IMG/VR virus record: IMGVR_UViG_3300025687_000024
Location: 1 to 64,000 of that record
Reading direction: 5' to 3' (one strand)
DNA length: 64,000 nt
Origin: a virus
Shown: one piece after another, positions 15,221 to 23,574 of the stretch
Position numbering within the stretch: position 1 is the stretch's first letter
Layout of the letters: each line of letters starts with the position of its first letter
Position numbers and translations under genes: made by a program
Notes under the pieces: generated by a model
The model's input: the letters and a program-made list of their open reading frames with translations, nothing else
Database searches by the model: none
Told to the model about the DNA's origin: nothing

Positions 15221-17926
15221 ATGACTCAGGTCACCCTGGTTCGTCTCAACGCCGGTCGCCCCAAGGTCGTGAACCCGGCCCTCGAGACCGCCCGCCTCGA
15301 CACCGGCTTCCAGGTCGGCGGCTCCGACGCCTCCGGCGGCGCCACCTACATGTCCATCATCCCCAAGACCGGCGAGTCCGACTCGCAGGTCATGCTCGAC
15401 ATCAGCAACGGGGCCTTCCAGTTCAAGAAGGACGGTTCCGCTTCGCTGGGCGTGAGCGGCAAGACCATCACCTTCCAGGGCGCCATCCAGGTCGAGGGCA
15501 CCCACACCATCGTCGGCGGCACCACCTTCCGCGGCGACGTGGACCTCGGCGATGACGCTGCGGACACCATCACCTTCGTGGGCATCGTCGACTCCAACAT
15601 CACCCCCGACGGCGCGGGCACCCGCAGCCTCGGCTCCGCCACGGCCGAGTGGAAGGACATCTTCATCGCCACCGGCGCCACGGCCATCAAGATGGGCTCC
15701 GGGCAGGAAGCCAGCGTGGGCTACGACGCCGGCACGGGCCTGAACCTGACCTCGGATCACTCCGTGCAGGTCACCCTGGGCGACGATGCGGGTACCTACG
15801 CCTTCAAGGTCTTCGACTCCACCCCCGGTGTGGCGCTGTTCTCCGTCAACTCGCTGGGCGTCGCGGCCTTCTCCGGCACCGTGGGCGTCGCGGGCGACTT
15901 CGATGTCAACACCGACAAGTTCACCGTGGCCGCGGCCACCGGCAACGTCGGCATCGGCGGCACCCTCACCACGGGCGATGACAAGGCCGTCACCTTCGGC
16001 GACACCGTGCTGACCAGCACCAGCGCCAGCAGCGCCATGGTCGTCACGGGAGACGCCTGGGTGTTCTCGAACACCAGCGGCATCGCGCTCGCCGACAACC
16101 TGGGCATCGCCTTCGGCAACATCGGTGGGGCGCCCGACATGGCCGTGTCCTCCGACGGCACCGACGGCTACATCAGCGCCACCAACGTGCTGAACCTCAT
16201 CGCCAACGGCGGCAACCTGGTCCTGGACGCCAGCGGCGACAGCGTCATCGCCGAGGACGTCTACATCACCGACAACCAGATCGGCGTCTCGGGTGACCTC
16301 GACCTGATGACCCTGACCTCCGGCACCCTGACGGTGGCCGGCAACGTGGTCGCCAGCACGGACGGCTACGTCTCCTCGGGCCTCCTGCGCCTCACGGAGC
16401 AGAGCAGCGCCCCGTCTCACGTCGCCAACACGGGCCTGGTCTACTCCAAGGAGATCGGAGGCCTCACCGAGCTGTTCTACCGTGACAGCAACGGCACGGA
16501 CACCGGGCAGGAGATCCAGCTCACCAGCAACGGCTCCATCAACGTCGGCTCCATCAGCTTCTCCCTGGACGATGCCTACAACGACGGCTCGACCGTGACC
16601 GTGGACAACACCGACGTGCTCTGGGACATGTCGGTCAACAGCGCGACCGCCTTCAAGGTGCAGGGCAGCGGCGGCAACTTCATCGTCTGCAGCAACGCCA
16701 CGGGTGCGAACACCCTCCTGCTGGGCGGCGCTTCCGTGCCGGTGGCGTTCGTCAGCGCGATCGGAGGAGCGGACACCGTCCAGCTCGCCTCCAATGCCAA
16801 CCGCTCCCTCATGGTGATGGGCTCCGGTGGCGAGTCCGCCGGCAAGTCGTTCACCCTGGCGGCCGGTGCGGCCAACCCCGTGGCCTCCGGTGACTTCAAC
16901 GGTGGTGACCTGATCCTGAACGCGGGCGCCAAGGTCAACGGCGGCACCAACGGCGCGGTCAAGCTGGGCAACGCCTCCACCTCCGTGGTCAAGGTCGAGG
17001 CAGCGCTCCAGGTCACCGCTGGGCTGACCCAGACGACGGGCATCTTCAGCGTGGCCTCGGCCATCGCTGGGGGCGGCATCACCATCACGGGCCAGGACTT
17101 CGGCATCAACACCGTGTCCAGTGGTACCCTGACCCTCGGGTCGGCGGGCCTGATGGACGTGAACGCCAGCGGCGGGTTCGACCTGGACGTGACCGGCGGC
17201 AACTCCATCAGCCTGAACACGGTGGGCGGCGGCGGCAACGTCAGCATCGGGGCCGATGGAGGCACCGTCACCCTGACCGGAGCCAACGGCATCAACCTCT
17301 CCGTGAGCGGCAGCAACGAGCTCGACATCACCGCCGGCGTCCTCGACGTCAACGTGCAGTCCTTCACCCTCGACGGCACCAGCGCCTCCTCCGTCACCGT
17401 GACGGGCGCGAACCTGACCCTGTCCACGGCGACCTCCGGTACCGTGGAGCTGAGCGGCGCCGACGGCATCAACGTGAACAGCGCCCTGGAGCACAAGGGC
17501 AACGTCACCTTCGATGCGCAGACGCGGACGCTCAACGGCATCGAGGTGCGTGACCTGCCCTCCGCCACCACCGCCTACACCAACAACACCGGCGGCGAGA
17601 TCGCCCAGTACACCGTGGTGGCCGCGACCACCACGGGCGGCGAGATCATCAAGGCCGACAACAGCGCCGCGGCCTCCGCGCGGGTGCTGGGCCTGGCCGC
17701 TGCGTCCATCGCAGACGCCGCCTCCGGCCGCGTGTGGGTCCGTGACGGCGAGGCCATCACCAACGGCGCCTGGGCCTGGACCATCGGCACCCCGGTGTAC
17801 CTCGGCACCGCGGGCGGGCTGACCCAGACCGCTCCCACCGCCGCGGACAGCGTGGTCTACCAGGTGGGCATCGCCACCAGCGCCACCACCATGCAGGTGC
17901 AGCTGCAGTTCATCCTCGAGAACTAG
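15221..17926 (+). CDS. Long trimeric-type fibre protein
   Basis: A 901-residue protein with AGGAGA seven bases before ATG 15221. It is very rich in Gly, Ala, Thr, Ser, Val, Asp and Asn and consists of many short beta repeats, as in elongated phage fibres. Recognisable fibre phrases are LGSATAEWKDIFIATG (about residue 136) and GLTELFYRDSNGTDTG followed by QLTSNGSINV. The last 100 residues form a separate capping module like that of the protein at 14126. No enzyme site is seen. Codon use is extremely C-ending, consistent with strong expression. It likely projects from tail or head and contacts the host. The perfect palindrome after the stop suggests the end of this transcript. Confidence 0.75.
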   Translation: MTQVTLVRLNAGRPKVVNPALETARLDTGFQVGGSDASGGATYMSIIPKTGESDSQVMLDISNGAFQFKKDGSASLGVSGKTITFQGAIQVEGTHTIVGGTTFRGDVDLGDDAADTITFVGIVDSNITPDGAGTRSLGSATAEWKDIFIATGATAIKMGSGQEASVGYDAGTGLNLTSDHSVQVTLGDDAGTYAFKVFDSTPGVALFSVNSLGVAAFSGTVGVAGDFDVNTDKFTVAAATGNVGIGGTLTTGDDKAVTFGDTVLTSTSASSAMVVTGDAWVFSNTSGIALADNLGIAFGNIGGAPDMAVSSDGTDGYISATNVLNLIANGGNLVLDASGDSVIAEDVYITDNQIGVSGDLDLMTLTSGTLTVAGNVVASTDGYVSSGLLRLTEQSSAPSHVANTGLVYSKEIGGLTELFYRDSNGTDTGQEIQLTSNGSINVGSISFSLDDAYNDGSTVTVDNTDVLWDMSVNSATAFKVQGSGGNFIVCSNATGANTLLLGGASVPVAFVSAIGGADTVQLASNANRSLMVMGSGGESAGKSFTLAAGAANPVASGDFNGGDLILNAGAKVNGGTNGAVKLGNASTSVVKVEAALQVTAGLTQTTGIFSVASAIAGGGITITGQDFGINTVSSGTLTLGSAGLMDVNASGGFDLDVTGGNSISLNTVGGGGNVSIGADGGTVTLTGANGINLSVSGSNELDITAGVLDVNVQSFTLDGTSASSVTVTGANLTLSTATSGTVELSGADGINVNSALEHKGNVTFDAQTRTLNGIEVRDLPSATTAYTNNTGGEIAQYTVVAATTTGGEIIKADNSAAASARVLGLAAASIADAASGRVWVRDGEAITNGAWAWTIGTPVYLGTAGGLTQTAPTAADSVVYQVGIATSATTMQVQLQFILEN

Positions 17927-17950
17927 CGGCTTCGCGTCGCTGCCTCTCTC

Positions 17951-17980
17951 GAAGCCCCGCGGCTGCAGCCGCGGGGCTTC
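17951..17980 (+). terminator. Perfect 30-bp palindrome, probable terminator
   Basis: The 30 bases from 17951 to 17980 are a perfect palindrome (15-bp arms, core GGCTGCAGCC). It sits 25 bases after the fibre stop and before a new promoter. The tail TCGCGTTACG is not a strong T-run, so termination could be weak or need help. Because it is symmetric it could act on either strand, or be a protein-binding site. Confidence 0.65.
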
Positions 17981-18018
17981 TCGCGTTACGGGACCTTCGC
18001 GGGAGCGCTCCCCCCGGG

Positions 18019-18047
18019 CTGACTGGGAGCATCGAAGGCGGTATAGT
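18019..18047 (+). promoter_or_regulatory. Promoter CTGACT-17-TATAGT, leaderless start
   Basis: CTGACT (18019-18024) and TATAGT (18042-18047) are separated by 17 bases. The -10 ends exactly 6 bases before the ATG at 18054 and no Shine-Dalgarno is present. A start point at or next to the ATG would give a leaderless message. It follows the palindrome at 17951-17980 and heads the long operon to 40637. Confidence 0.55.
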
Positions 18048-18053
18048 TGCTCC

Positions 18054-18461
18054 ATGCAAGACGTAGATGCCCCCATCGCTGATATCTTCGAATTCGTGGA
18101 TCGAGGTGAGCACGGGCTCGTCCCCAAGCGCATCTCGGGCGTGAAGAAGGGCTTGGCTCTGCGCTACTTCATCGCGCTGCTGCGCGGGTTCACGGCCCGC
18201 CGTGGCGGGGTGTTCCGCGCGTACGACGAGACCAACACGCACGCGGGTGAGATGTGCATGGAGGGCGAAGTCCTCACCTTCCGTGTGCTGGGCAAGCCTG
18301 TGCTCGGGATCACCCGGAAGAAGGCCAAGGTGCCCGTCCTCGAGGTGGGAGAGCCGGGAGCCTCGTGGCTGGAGATGTGGTGCGGCGATGAGCTGCGCTA
18401 CGTGTCCCTCACCCCTTCGGGCCGCCTGACGGTCCGCAAGACTCCCCCGGGGAAGGCATGA
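18054..18461 (+). CDS. Conserved-looking small protein, unknown
   Basis: A 135-residue protein beginning at ATG 18054, with no Shine-Dalgarno but a well-placed -10 element. The N-terminus is acidic, the middle basic (GVKKGLALRYFIALLRGFTARRG), the C-terminal half beta-prone (LTFRVLGKPVLGITRKKAKV). The next gene overlaps its stop (ATGA). No catalytic motif is seen. Being first in a structural operon it may be an assembly or regulatory protein. Not recognised. Confidence 0.5.
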   Translation: MQDVDAPIADIFEFVDRGEHGLVPKRISGVKKGLALRYFIALLRGFTARRGGVFRAYDETNTHAGEMCMEGEVLTFRVLGKPVLGITRKKAKVPVLEVGEPGASWLEMWCGDELRYVSLTPSGRLTVRKTPPGKA

Positions 18462-19396
18462 GCACGCGCCACGCCAAGGTCGAAGAAGCCCTCGTCGAGG
18501 TCTTCACGGTGTTCGACCTTGACGGGTACACCCCCGTCTCTGGCCTCACGGCGGACGACTTCGAGCTGACGGTCTACCAGAACGGGGCCGTCGCCGCCGG
18601 GGTTGAGTGCGCACTGACCGAGGTGGGGTCCTCGGGGGACTACGTGCTCTCGGTGGCAGCCGGGCTGCCTGCGTCAGGGGTCTGGGTCATCACGGCCTAC
18701 TGCACGTTCAACGAGGCGCGCTACCGTTCGGTCATCGAAGTGCGCGAGCACGACGTGGACGACATCTTCGACATCATGGTGTCCGGCGGCTCCGGTACTG
18801 AGAGCGTGACTGTGCGCATCGTGGACACGGTCCACGACGACACTCCGCTGGCCGACGTCCTGGTCAACGTCTTCAACGAGGACGAGACGGTGTTCGTCAC
18901 CTTCGGGCGCACGGATGTTGACGGGGAGCGTACCTTCTTCCTTGACGAAGGGACCTACGCCTTGCGGTGCTTCTCGCCCGGGGTGAGCTTCGACTCGGAG
19001 ATGCAGCTTGTCGTGGAGACGGGCGGCGGTGTCGAAGTCATCGAAGCCGAGGCTACCGTGGTGACCCCTCCGTCGAACCCGCAGCTCTGCCGCTTCTACG
19101 CTGACCTCATGCAGCAGAACGGGCAGCCGCTGGCAGACTTCCGCATCAGGGTCACCAACCTGCACAAGCCTACCGACTCCACAGCACTGGCGGTGGTGGA
19201 CAACGAGGCCCTCTACACGACCGATGCCGCGGGACACGTCGAGTTCGATGTGGTCCGGGGAACGCGGATCCGGGTATCCTTCGTGAAGTCCCGCTTGACG
19301 CGTGAGATCATCGTGCCCTCTCAGTCCGTGGCCAACCTGCTGACTGTGTTCGGCGCCGCCTCGGACGCCTTCGCTGTGGTGAGGAGAACCGGATGA
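18458..19396 (+). CDS. Structural protein with Ig-like/carboxypeptidase-regulatory-like domains
   Basis: A 312-residue, Val/Asp/Thr-rich, all-beta protein. Residues about 120-175 fit the carboxypeptidase regulatory-like pattern (ADVLVNVFNEDETVFVTFGR ... DEGTYALRCF) and a second similar unit spans about 205-290. Such domains are common in phage tail and fibre proteins as adhesive or spacer modules. The start overlaps the previous stop (ATGA) and the next gene overlaps this stop. The role is likely a baseplate or fibre attachment protein. No enzyme motif is present. Confidence 0.6.
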   Translation: MSTRHAKVEEALVEVFTVFDLDGYTPVSGLTADDFELTVYQNGAVAAGVECALTEVGSSGDYVLSVAAGLPASGVWVITAYCTFNEARYRSVIEVREHDVDDIFDIMVSGGSGTESVTVRIVDTVHDDTPLADVLVNVFNEDETVFVTFGRTDVDGERTFFLDEGTYALRCFSPGVSFDSEMQLVVETGGGVEVIEAEATVVTPPSNPQLCRFYADLMQQNGQPLADFRIRVTNLHKPTDSTALAVVDNEALYTTDAAGHVEFDVVRGTRIRVSFVKSRLTREIIVPSQSVANLLTVFGAASDAFAVVRRTG

Positions 19397-20988
19397 CCAG
19401 CCCGAACCCTACCCTGGTGCGCCAGTCCAAGGCGTCGGACCTGCCCGTGTTGGTAGGGCCCAACCTGCTCATCAACCCTGTGTTCGAGCACATCATCACC
19501 AAGCGCGGGGCGTCGGGCACCATGGCTCTCCCCACGGCGTTCTCGGACACCTTCCAGTATGCTCCTGGGTGGTACGACTGGGGCGGGGAGAACTGTGGGA
19601 GCCTCGGTCAGCCGAATCCGGCCTCCCAGCAGTACAACCCGTTCCGTGCGGGGGCCAACTGCGACAGCGGCATCGAGATCGAGCAGACGGCCCAGTGGCA
19701 GAAGGGCGTCGTCCAGCTCGTGCCGCGGGGAGCCACCCTCAGGGGGCGGCGCATCCGCGTCTCCGGGTGCTACCGCATCCCGACGGGAGGCAACCCGGAC
19801 GACCTGACGGGCATCTCCATCTGGCTCAAGGGCGCGGTTGTCGACGAAGCCGGGGCCGGCGCCTGGGTCAGCAACACCGACTACAGCATGCAGGAGGACT
19901 GCATGCACGTCATCCGGGTCACGACCGAGCTCGACGCCGCGGATGCCGCGAACACCTACGACTCGGGGGAGGAGTTGTTCTTCCGCGCGTTCGACTCCTG
20001 GACCTTCGACGGCGTGGACGACTCGATCACGTTCGGCGGTGCGGGGGTGCGCTCGCAGCAGGCGATTCGGGTGTTCCTCCTGAACGGTACCTTCACCGAC
20101 GACGCCGCCTTGGGTGACGTCGAGGTCTACACCGAGACCCAGGTCGGGGACGGGGCCACCCACTACTTCGAGGCATTCTTCGACGTGCCCAACGAGGCAG
20201 GGCTCTTCCCCGAGGACGACGTCTGGATCATCGCCATGCCCGTCTCGCCGGACAGCCAGGGGGACATGACCGGGGACGCCACCATCGTGGTGTGGGGCTT
20301 GTCCCTCGAGGTCGTGGTGCAGGAGGCCGAGGGGCAGGTGCTCACCGGGCTCCTCAGTCCCGCGCCCTTCGGCTCCGCGATGGGCTACGGCTCGGGAGGC
20401 CTCCCCCTGGAGCAGCTGTACCGCTACCCCATCTACGTCCCTACGATCTACCCGCTGGACGTCCACGGTGCGCCGAAGATCGCGAGTGACTACTCCAACG
20501 TCTACAAGCACATCGACGTCGGGGATCGCGAGAACCTGCTCTCCTTCTACGGCAGTGGGTCGGTGGCGCTGGTCGCCAAGCAGCACACGCCGCCTCCTGG
20601 GGCGCACATCATCTCGGCCGCGTGGCGCTACGCGCTGGACACCAACAGCGGCTCGGCCACGGCCTCCGAGCTGTACCAGGTCCTCACCTTCGACCCGGCT
20701 GACACTGCCACCAAGGCGTCGCAGCAGGTCGTGTGCGACTGGGGCGCGCTCGGTACGACGGGCTGGAAGGAGTGCGACGCTGTGCGCAACCGCGTCGGCA
20801 TGTACTGGCCCGCGGACGCCGCTGATGCTCTCGAGGACTTCGGAGCGCAGGCTGCGGCCAGCCTGTGGTTCGAGCAGACGCTCACGGGCAACGGCTCGGG
20901 ACACACCGCGGTGCAGGACGGCTTCATCTACGCTGTCGAGGATCCCCGCCTCGGGCGTGCCTGCTGGAAGAACCCGAGCGGGAGCTGA
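19393..20988 (+). CDS. Tail protein with carbohydrate-binding-type beta-sandwich
   Basis: A 531-residue protein with GAGGAG before ATG 19393. It begins with the opening typical of carbohydrate-binding jelly-roll modules in phage proteins (NLLINPVFEHI, later GWYDWGG). Residues about 90-320 are aromatic and beta-rich, with GISIWLKGAVV and YTETQVGDGATHYFEAFFDV. A second region from about 330 is more variable and Gly/Tyr-rich. No catalytic triad is obvious. It is followed by an IPT/TIG protein and is probably a surface protein that binds host glycan or another virion part. Confidence 0.55.
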   Translation: MTSPNPTLVRQSKASDLPVLVGPNLLINPVFEHIITKRGASGTMALPTAFSDTFQYAPGWYDWGGENCGSLGQPNPASQQYNPFRAGANCDSGIEIEQTAQWQKGVVQLVPRGATLRGRRIRVSGCYRIPTGGNPDDLTGISIWLKGAVVDEAGAGAWVSNTDYSMQEDCMHVIRVTTELDAADAANTYDSGEELFFRAFDSWTFDGVDDSITFGGAGVRSQQAIRVFLLNGTFTDDAALGDVEVYTETQVGDGATHYFEAFFDVPNEAGLFPEDDVWIIAMPVSPDSQGDMTGDATIVVWGLSLEVVVQEAEGQVLTGLLSPAPFGSAMGYGSGGLPLEQLYRYPIYVPTIYPLDVHGAPKIASDYSNVYKHIDVGDRENLLSFYGSGSVALVAKQHTPPPGAHIISAAWRYALDTNSGSATASELYQVLTFDPADTATKASQQVVCDWGALGTTGWKECDAVRNRVGMYWPADAADALEDFGAQAAASLWFEQTLTGNGSGHTAVQDGFIYAVEDPRLGRACWKNPSGS

Positions 20989-20991
20989 GTC

Positions 20992-21828
20992 ATGCCTGAT
21001 GTCTACCAAGGAGTCGTAGGTCGACAGCTGCGGGTACCCCTGCGCGATTCGTTGGGGACCACGGGCCTGGCGCTGGAGGACTTCACCATCTACGCCGCCT
21101 CGGAGGCTTCCTGGGTGGCGGATGCGGAAGCTACGCTGGCACTCATCCTCATCGAGGTCGACAGTGAGAACTTCCCCGGGTACTACGAGCTGGCGCTCAC
21201 GCCTGTGGGCGAGGGCTTGCTCTATCTGTCCGTCGCCGGGACCGATACGCATCACCTGGCGGTGCAGGCCGCCCACGAGGGTGTGGACCTGGTCGGTACG
21301 GTGCAAGCTGGTGCGGAAGGGACGTACACCGTCACCGTCGAGGACGACGGCGGGAGTCCGGTTTCGGGAGCGACGGTCAAGATCTACTCGAGCGGCGGGA
21401 CCCGCCTCGTAGCTCGAGGTACGACCAACGCAGCTGGGCAGGTAGCCTTCGGGCTGCCCACTGGCTCGTACTACGTGCGGGTCTACGTGGATGGCTACGA
21501 CTGCACCGAGGTGAACCCCACGGAGATCCTGGTAGTGGCTGACCCGACGGTAGACCCCGTGGTGCTCAGCGCGGTGCCGGAATCCCCGCTCGCCGGCGGC
21601 AGCGTCACCCTGCTCGGCACGTGCCTGGGGGACACCCTGGCCGACGTGGATGTGCTGTTCGACGGGGAGGTCGTGGCAGCCTCGGCGCTGGCGGAGGGCG
21701 GCACGGCCGTGGTGGCCTCCGTGCCCGAGGCTGCTGGAGGGCCCGTGTCCCTGCAGGTACGCAAGCCGGATCCCAGCAACCCGGGGGAGTACCTGGTGTC
21801 CAACATCGTGTGGGTGGAGATCGTATGA
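20992..21828 (+). CDS. Structural protein with regulatory-like and IPT/TIG domains
   Basis: A 278-residue all-beta protein. The middle (about residues 115-170) has a carboxypeptidase regulatory-like unit (GASVKIY-type phrase SPVSGATVKIYSSGGTRLVA, then TTNAAGQVAFGLPTGSYYVR). The C-terminal third is an IPT/TIG Ig-like domain (VVLSAVPESPLAGGSVTLLG ... VSLQVRKPDPSNPGEY). These modules are widespread in phage fibres. Start ATG 20992 is three bases after the previous TGA. The next gene begins within this stop (ATGA). Likely baseplate or fibre adaptor; no enzyme. Confidence 0.65.
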   Translation: MPDVYQGVVGRQLRVPLRDSLGTTGLALEDFTIYAASEASWVADAEATLALILIEVDSENFPGYYELALTPVGEGLLYLSVAGTDTHHLAVQAAHEGVDLVGTVQAGAEGTYTVTVEDDGGSPVSGATVKIYSSGGTRLVARGTTNAAGQVAFGLPTGSYYVRVYVDGYDCTEVNPTEILVVADPTVDPVVLSAVPESPLAGGSVTLLGTCLGDTLADVDVLFDGEVVAASALAEGGTAVVASVPEAAGGPVSLQVRKPDPSNPGEYLVSNIVWVEIV

Positions 21829-22625
21829 GGCCCTACCTACAGCACCTCGAGAAGACTGCGGCGCACCCGGTCGTGGCGCGCGCCGTGGAGGCGCTGGTCG
21901 GGGCCATCCTCGGCGGCGGTGTCGGCGCAGGCGCGGGGGCCATCACCTACAAGCCCGATGAGCCGAAGACCCTGCGCCTTCCCGACGGCTCGCTCTACAC
22001 GCGCAAGTTCACGCAGGACGAGCGCAGCCAGCTGCTCGACCGGGCGCTCAAGGGGGCCCTCATCGGGGGTCTGGTGGGCGGCGGTGCTACGGGTGGCCTG
22101 GCAGCCCTCATGCGACGCTCCACCGCCCGGAAGGAGAAGGCCGACGCGCCGTACCTGGTCAACAAGTACCTCACGTCGCTGCGTTCGCTGGAGCGCGGTG
22201 CCAAGAGGGACGTGGCTTCGGGGCAGCGGCATCTCGGGGATCTGCGGGCAGCTCAGCGCGGGCCCGCGGCAGAGCGTCCGGGAGCCATGCGGCTGTTGGA
22301 GGTCCAGGAGCGCATCACGGAGGCCCACCGCCGCCAGCAAGCCATCGACGCGCTCATGCAAGCCGAGAAGGCGCAGTTCGAGGGGTTCCTCGGAGCGGCC
22401 AAGAAGGCGCGCGCGCGTTCCCTCTTCGGCGGCCCGCGCTTCATGATCGCCAAGCAGGACGGGGAGAAGCTGTTCCTGCCGGCGCCGACGCGGCACGAGG
22501 GCCAGATCTTGCAGCACCTCGGCATCGACAACCCGGCCCTGTCCTTCCGTCCTCGAGGACGGCGGCATGATGCGGTCATCCCGGAGGCGTACTGGCAGCA
22601 GCGCCTGCAGGGCGCAGCGAGGTAG
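21825..22625 (+). CDS. Glycine-zipper virion protein with KIA-type tag
   Basis: A 266-residue protein starting at ATG 21825 (ATGA overlap); longer in-frame starts within the preceding gene were rejected. The N-terminus carries YLQHLEKTAA, a variant of the tag. Two glycine-zipper segments follow (ALVGAILGGGVGAGAGAI at about residue 23 and ALKGALIGGLVGGGATGGLA at about 70). A Lys/Arg-rich helical tail ends the protein. The layout matches the tagged proteins at 11149-13219 and 59697. A membrane-active internal virion protein is likely by composition. No catalytic motif is seen. Confidence 0.6.
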   Translation: MRPYLQHLEKTAAHPVVARAVEALVGAILGGGVGAGAGAITYKPDEPKTLRLPDGSLYTRKFTQDERSQLLDRALKGALIGGLVGGGATGGLAALMRRSTARKEKADAPYLVNKYLTSLRSLERGAKRDVASGQRHLGDLRAAQRGPAAERPGAMRLLEVQERITEAHRRQQAIDALMQAEKAQFEGFLGAAKKARARSLFGGPRFMIAKQDGEKLFLPAPTRHEGQILQHLGIDNPALSFRPRGRRHDAVIPEAYWQQRLQGAAR

Positions 22626-22628
22626 CCC

Positions 22629-23303
22629 ATGGCCAACTCGATCACCCTCACGGTCACCCGGCTCGGGACTACGACGGCCGACAACCCGGCGCTGTGCCGC
22701 GTGTCCGGCTACCTCCGGGACATTCACGGCAACGCCCTGCCCGGGGAAGCGCTGACCGTGCGCCACGTGTACAACCCCATCGTCGTGGGGACGGACACGC
22801 TCATCCTGAACGAGGAGCAGGAGGTCGTTTCGGACGGCAACGGGCTGGTGCAGTTCGACCTGTACCGCGAAGCCACCGTGCGCATCGAGCTCCCCAACAG
22901 GGTGCTCGACCTGGTGCGCGAGGTCACGGTGCCCGACGCTTCCAGCGTTGACCTGGTGGCCCTGGTCTTCCCCTACATCGTCAGCGTGGCTTTCGAGGAT
23001 ACGAGCCCCGTGCTGGCTTCGGTGGGAGCCTCGCTCTCGCTGGCGGCCGTGGCCACGTTCTCGGACGGAACCGAGGTCGATGTGTCGGTCCAGGCTACCT
23101 ACGAGGTCAGTGACTCCGACGTGCTGGCAGACCTCGGGGCGGGTGCGTTCAGTGCGCTGGCGGCCGGCTCTGCGACGGTGAGCATCACTGCCGTCGATAC
23201 CGACGAGCTCACGCAGTACCAGGACCTCGACGGCGAAGTACTCGGGAGGCTCGACCTGCCGGACATCACCTACCCTGACGCGATCACCGTCGAGGTGTCC
23301 TGA
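22629..23303 (+). CDS. Ig-like structural protein
   Basis: A 224-residue beta-rich protein beginning at ATG 22629. The N-terminal unit (LTVTRLGTTTADNPALCRVS ... DGNGLVQFDLYRE) and a C-terminal unit resembling bacterial Ig-like group 2 (ASVGASLSLAAVATFSDGTE ... SALAAGSATVSITAVD) are visible. These domains act as spacers or adhesins in phage tails. TGA overlaps the next ATG (TGATG). No catalytic residues. Similar in style to the proteins at 18458 and 20992, with which it probably assembles. Confidence 0.6.
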   Translation: MANSITLTVTRLGTTTADNPALCRVSGYLRDIHGNALPGEALTVRHVYNPIVVGTDTLILNEEQEVVSDGNGLVQFDLYREATVRIELPNRVLDLVREVTVPDASSVDLVALVFPYIVSVAFEDTSPVLASVGASLSLAAVATFSDGTEVDVSVQATYEVSDSDVLADLGAGAFSALAAGSATVSITAVDTDELTQYQDLDGEVLGRLDLPDITYPDAITVEVS

Positions 23304-23551
23304 TGCTCCCCAGCTTCGCAGCAGCGCTCGAGAAGTACGCCAAGGCGGAGCGTCTCTCGGTCTCCCCGAAGGACCGCGTTGCGTGGAAGGCGCGCCTGGC
23401 GCAGGCGAAGGTCCCGGAGGGCGACACCCCTTCGGTGGGGCGGGACAAGCAGGGGTTCTACGTCTACACGCACAGGGCGCGCTCGTCCTCCTACCCCACC
23501 CCCGGCGCGATCCCCCTGGCCAAGATCCGGTTCGTCGGCTCTACGGGGTGA
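23303..23551 (+). CDS. Small tagged virion protein
   Basis: An 82-residue protein whose ATG overlaps the previous stop (TGATG). The start SFAAALEKYAKAERL at about residues 4-18 is the KIA tag with Tyr in place of Ile. The rest is basic, with Arg/Lys/Ser and a beta-prone end (GFYVYTHRARSSSYP, IPLAKIRFVG). No known domain is recognised. Its size and tag put it with the small packaged proteins in this phage. Confidence 0.6.
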   Translation: MLPSFAAALEKYAKAERLSVSPKDRVAWKARLAQAKVPEGDTPSVGRDKQGFYVYTHRARSSSYPTPGAIPLAKIRFVGSTG

Positions 23552-23556
23552 GGATC

Positions 23557-23574
23557 GCAGGATAGAATCCCTGC
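23557..23574 (+). promoter_or_regulatory. -10 element TAGAAT, leaderless start, inside an inverted repeat
   Basis: TAGAAT (23563-23568) ends exactly 6 bases before ATG 23575, the same spacing as at 18042-18047. No Shine-Dalgarno is present. GCAGG (23557-23561) and CCTGC (23570-23574) flank the hexamer and could form a hairpin or operator. The -35 region is weak (TCTACG-like). A second leaderless transcript start is likely. Confidence 0.5.

Noticed and set aside
14993-18133. A 1046-codon minus-strand open frame
   Set aside because: Antisense to the fibre gene; Gly/Val/Asp/His repeats mirror the fibre codons. The plus frame has ribosome sites and fibre motifs.
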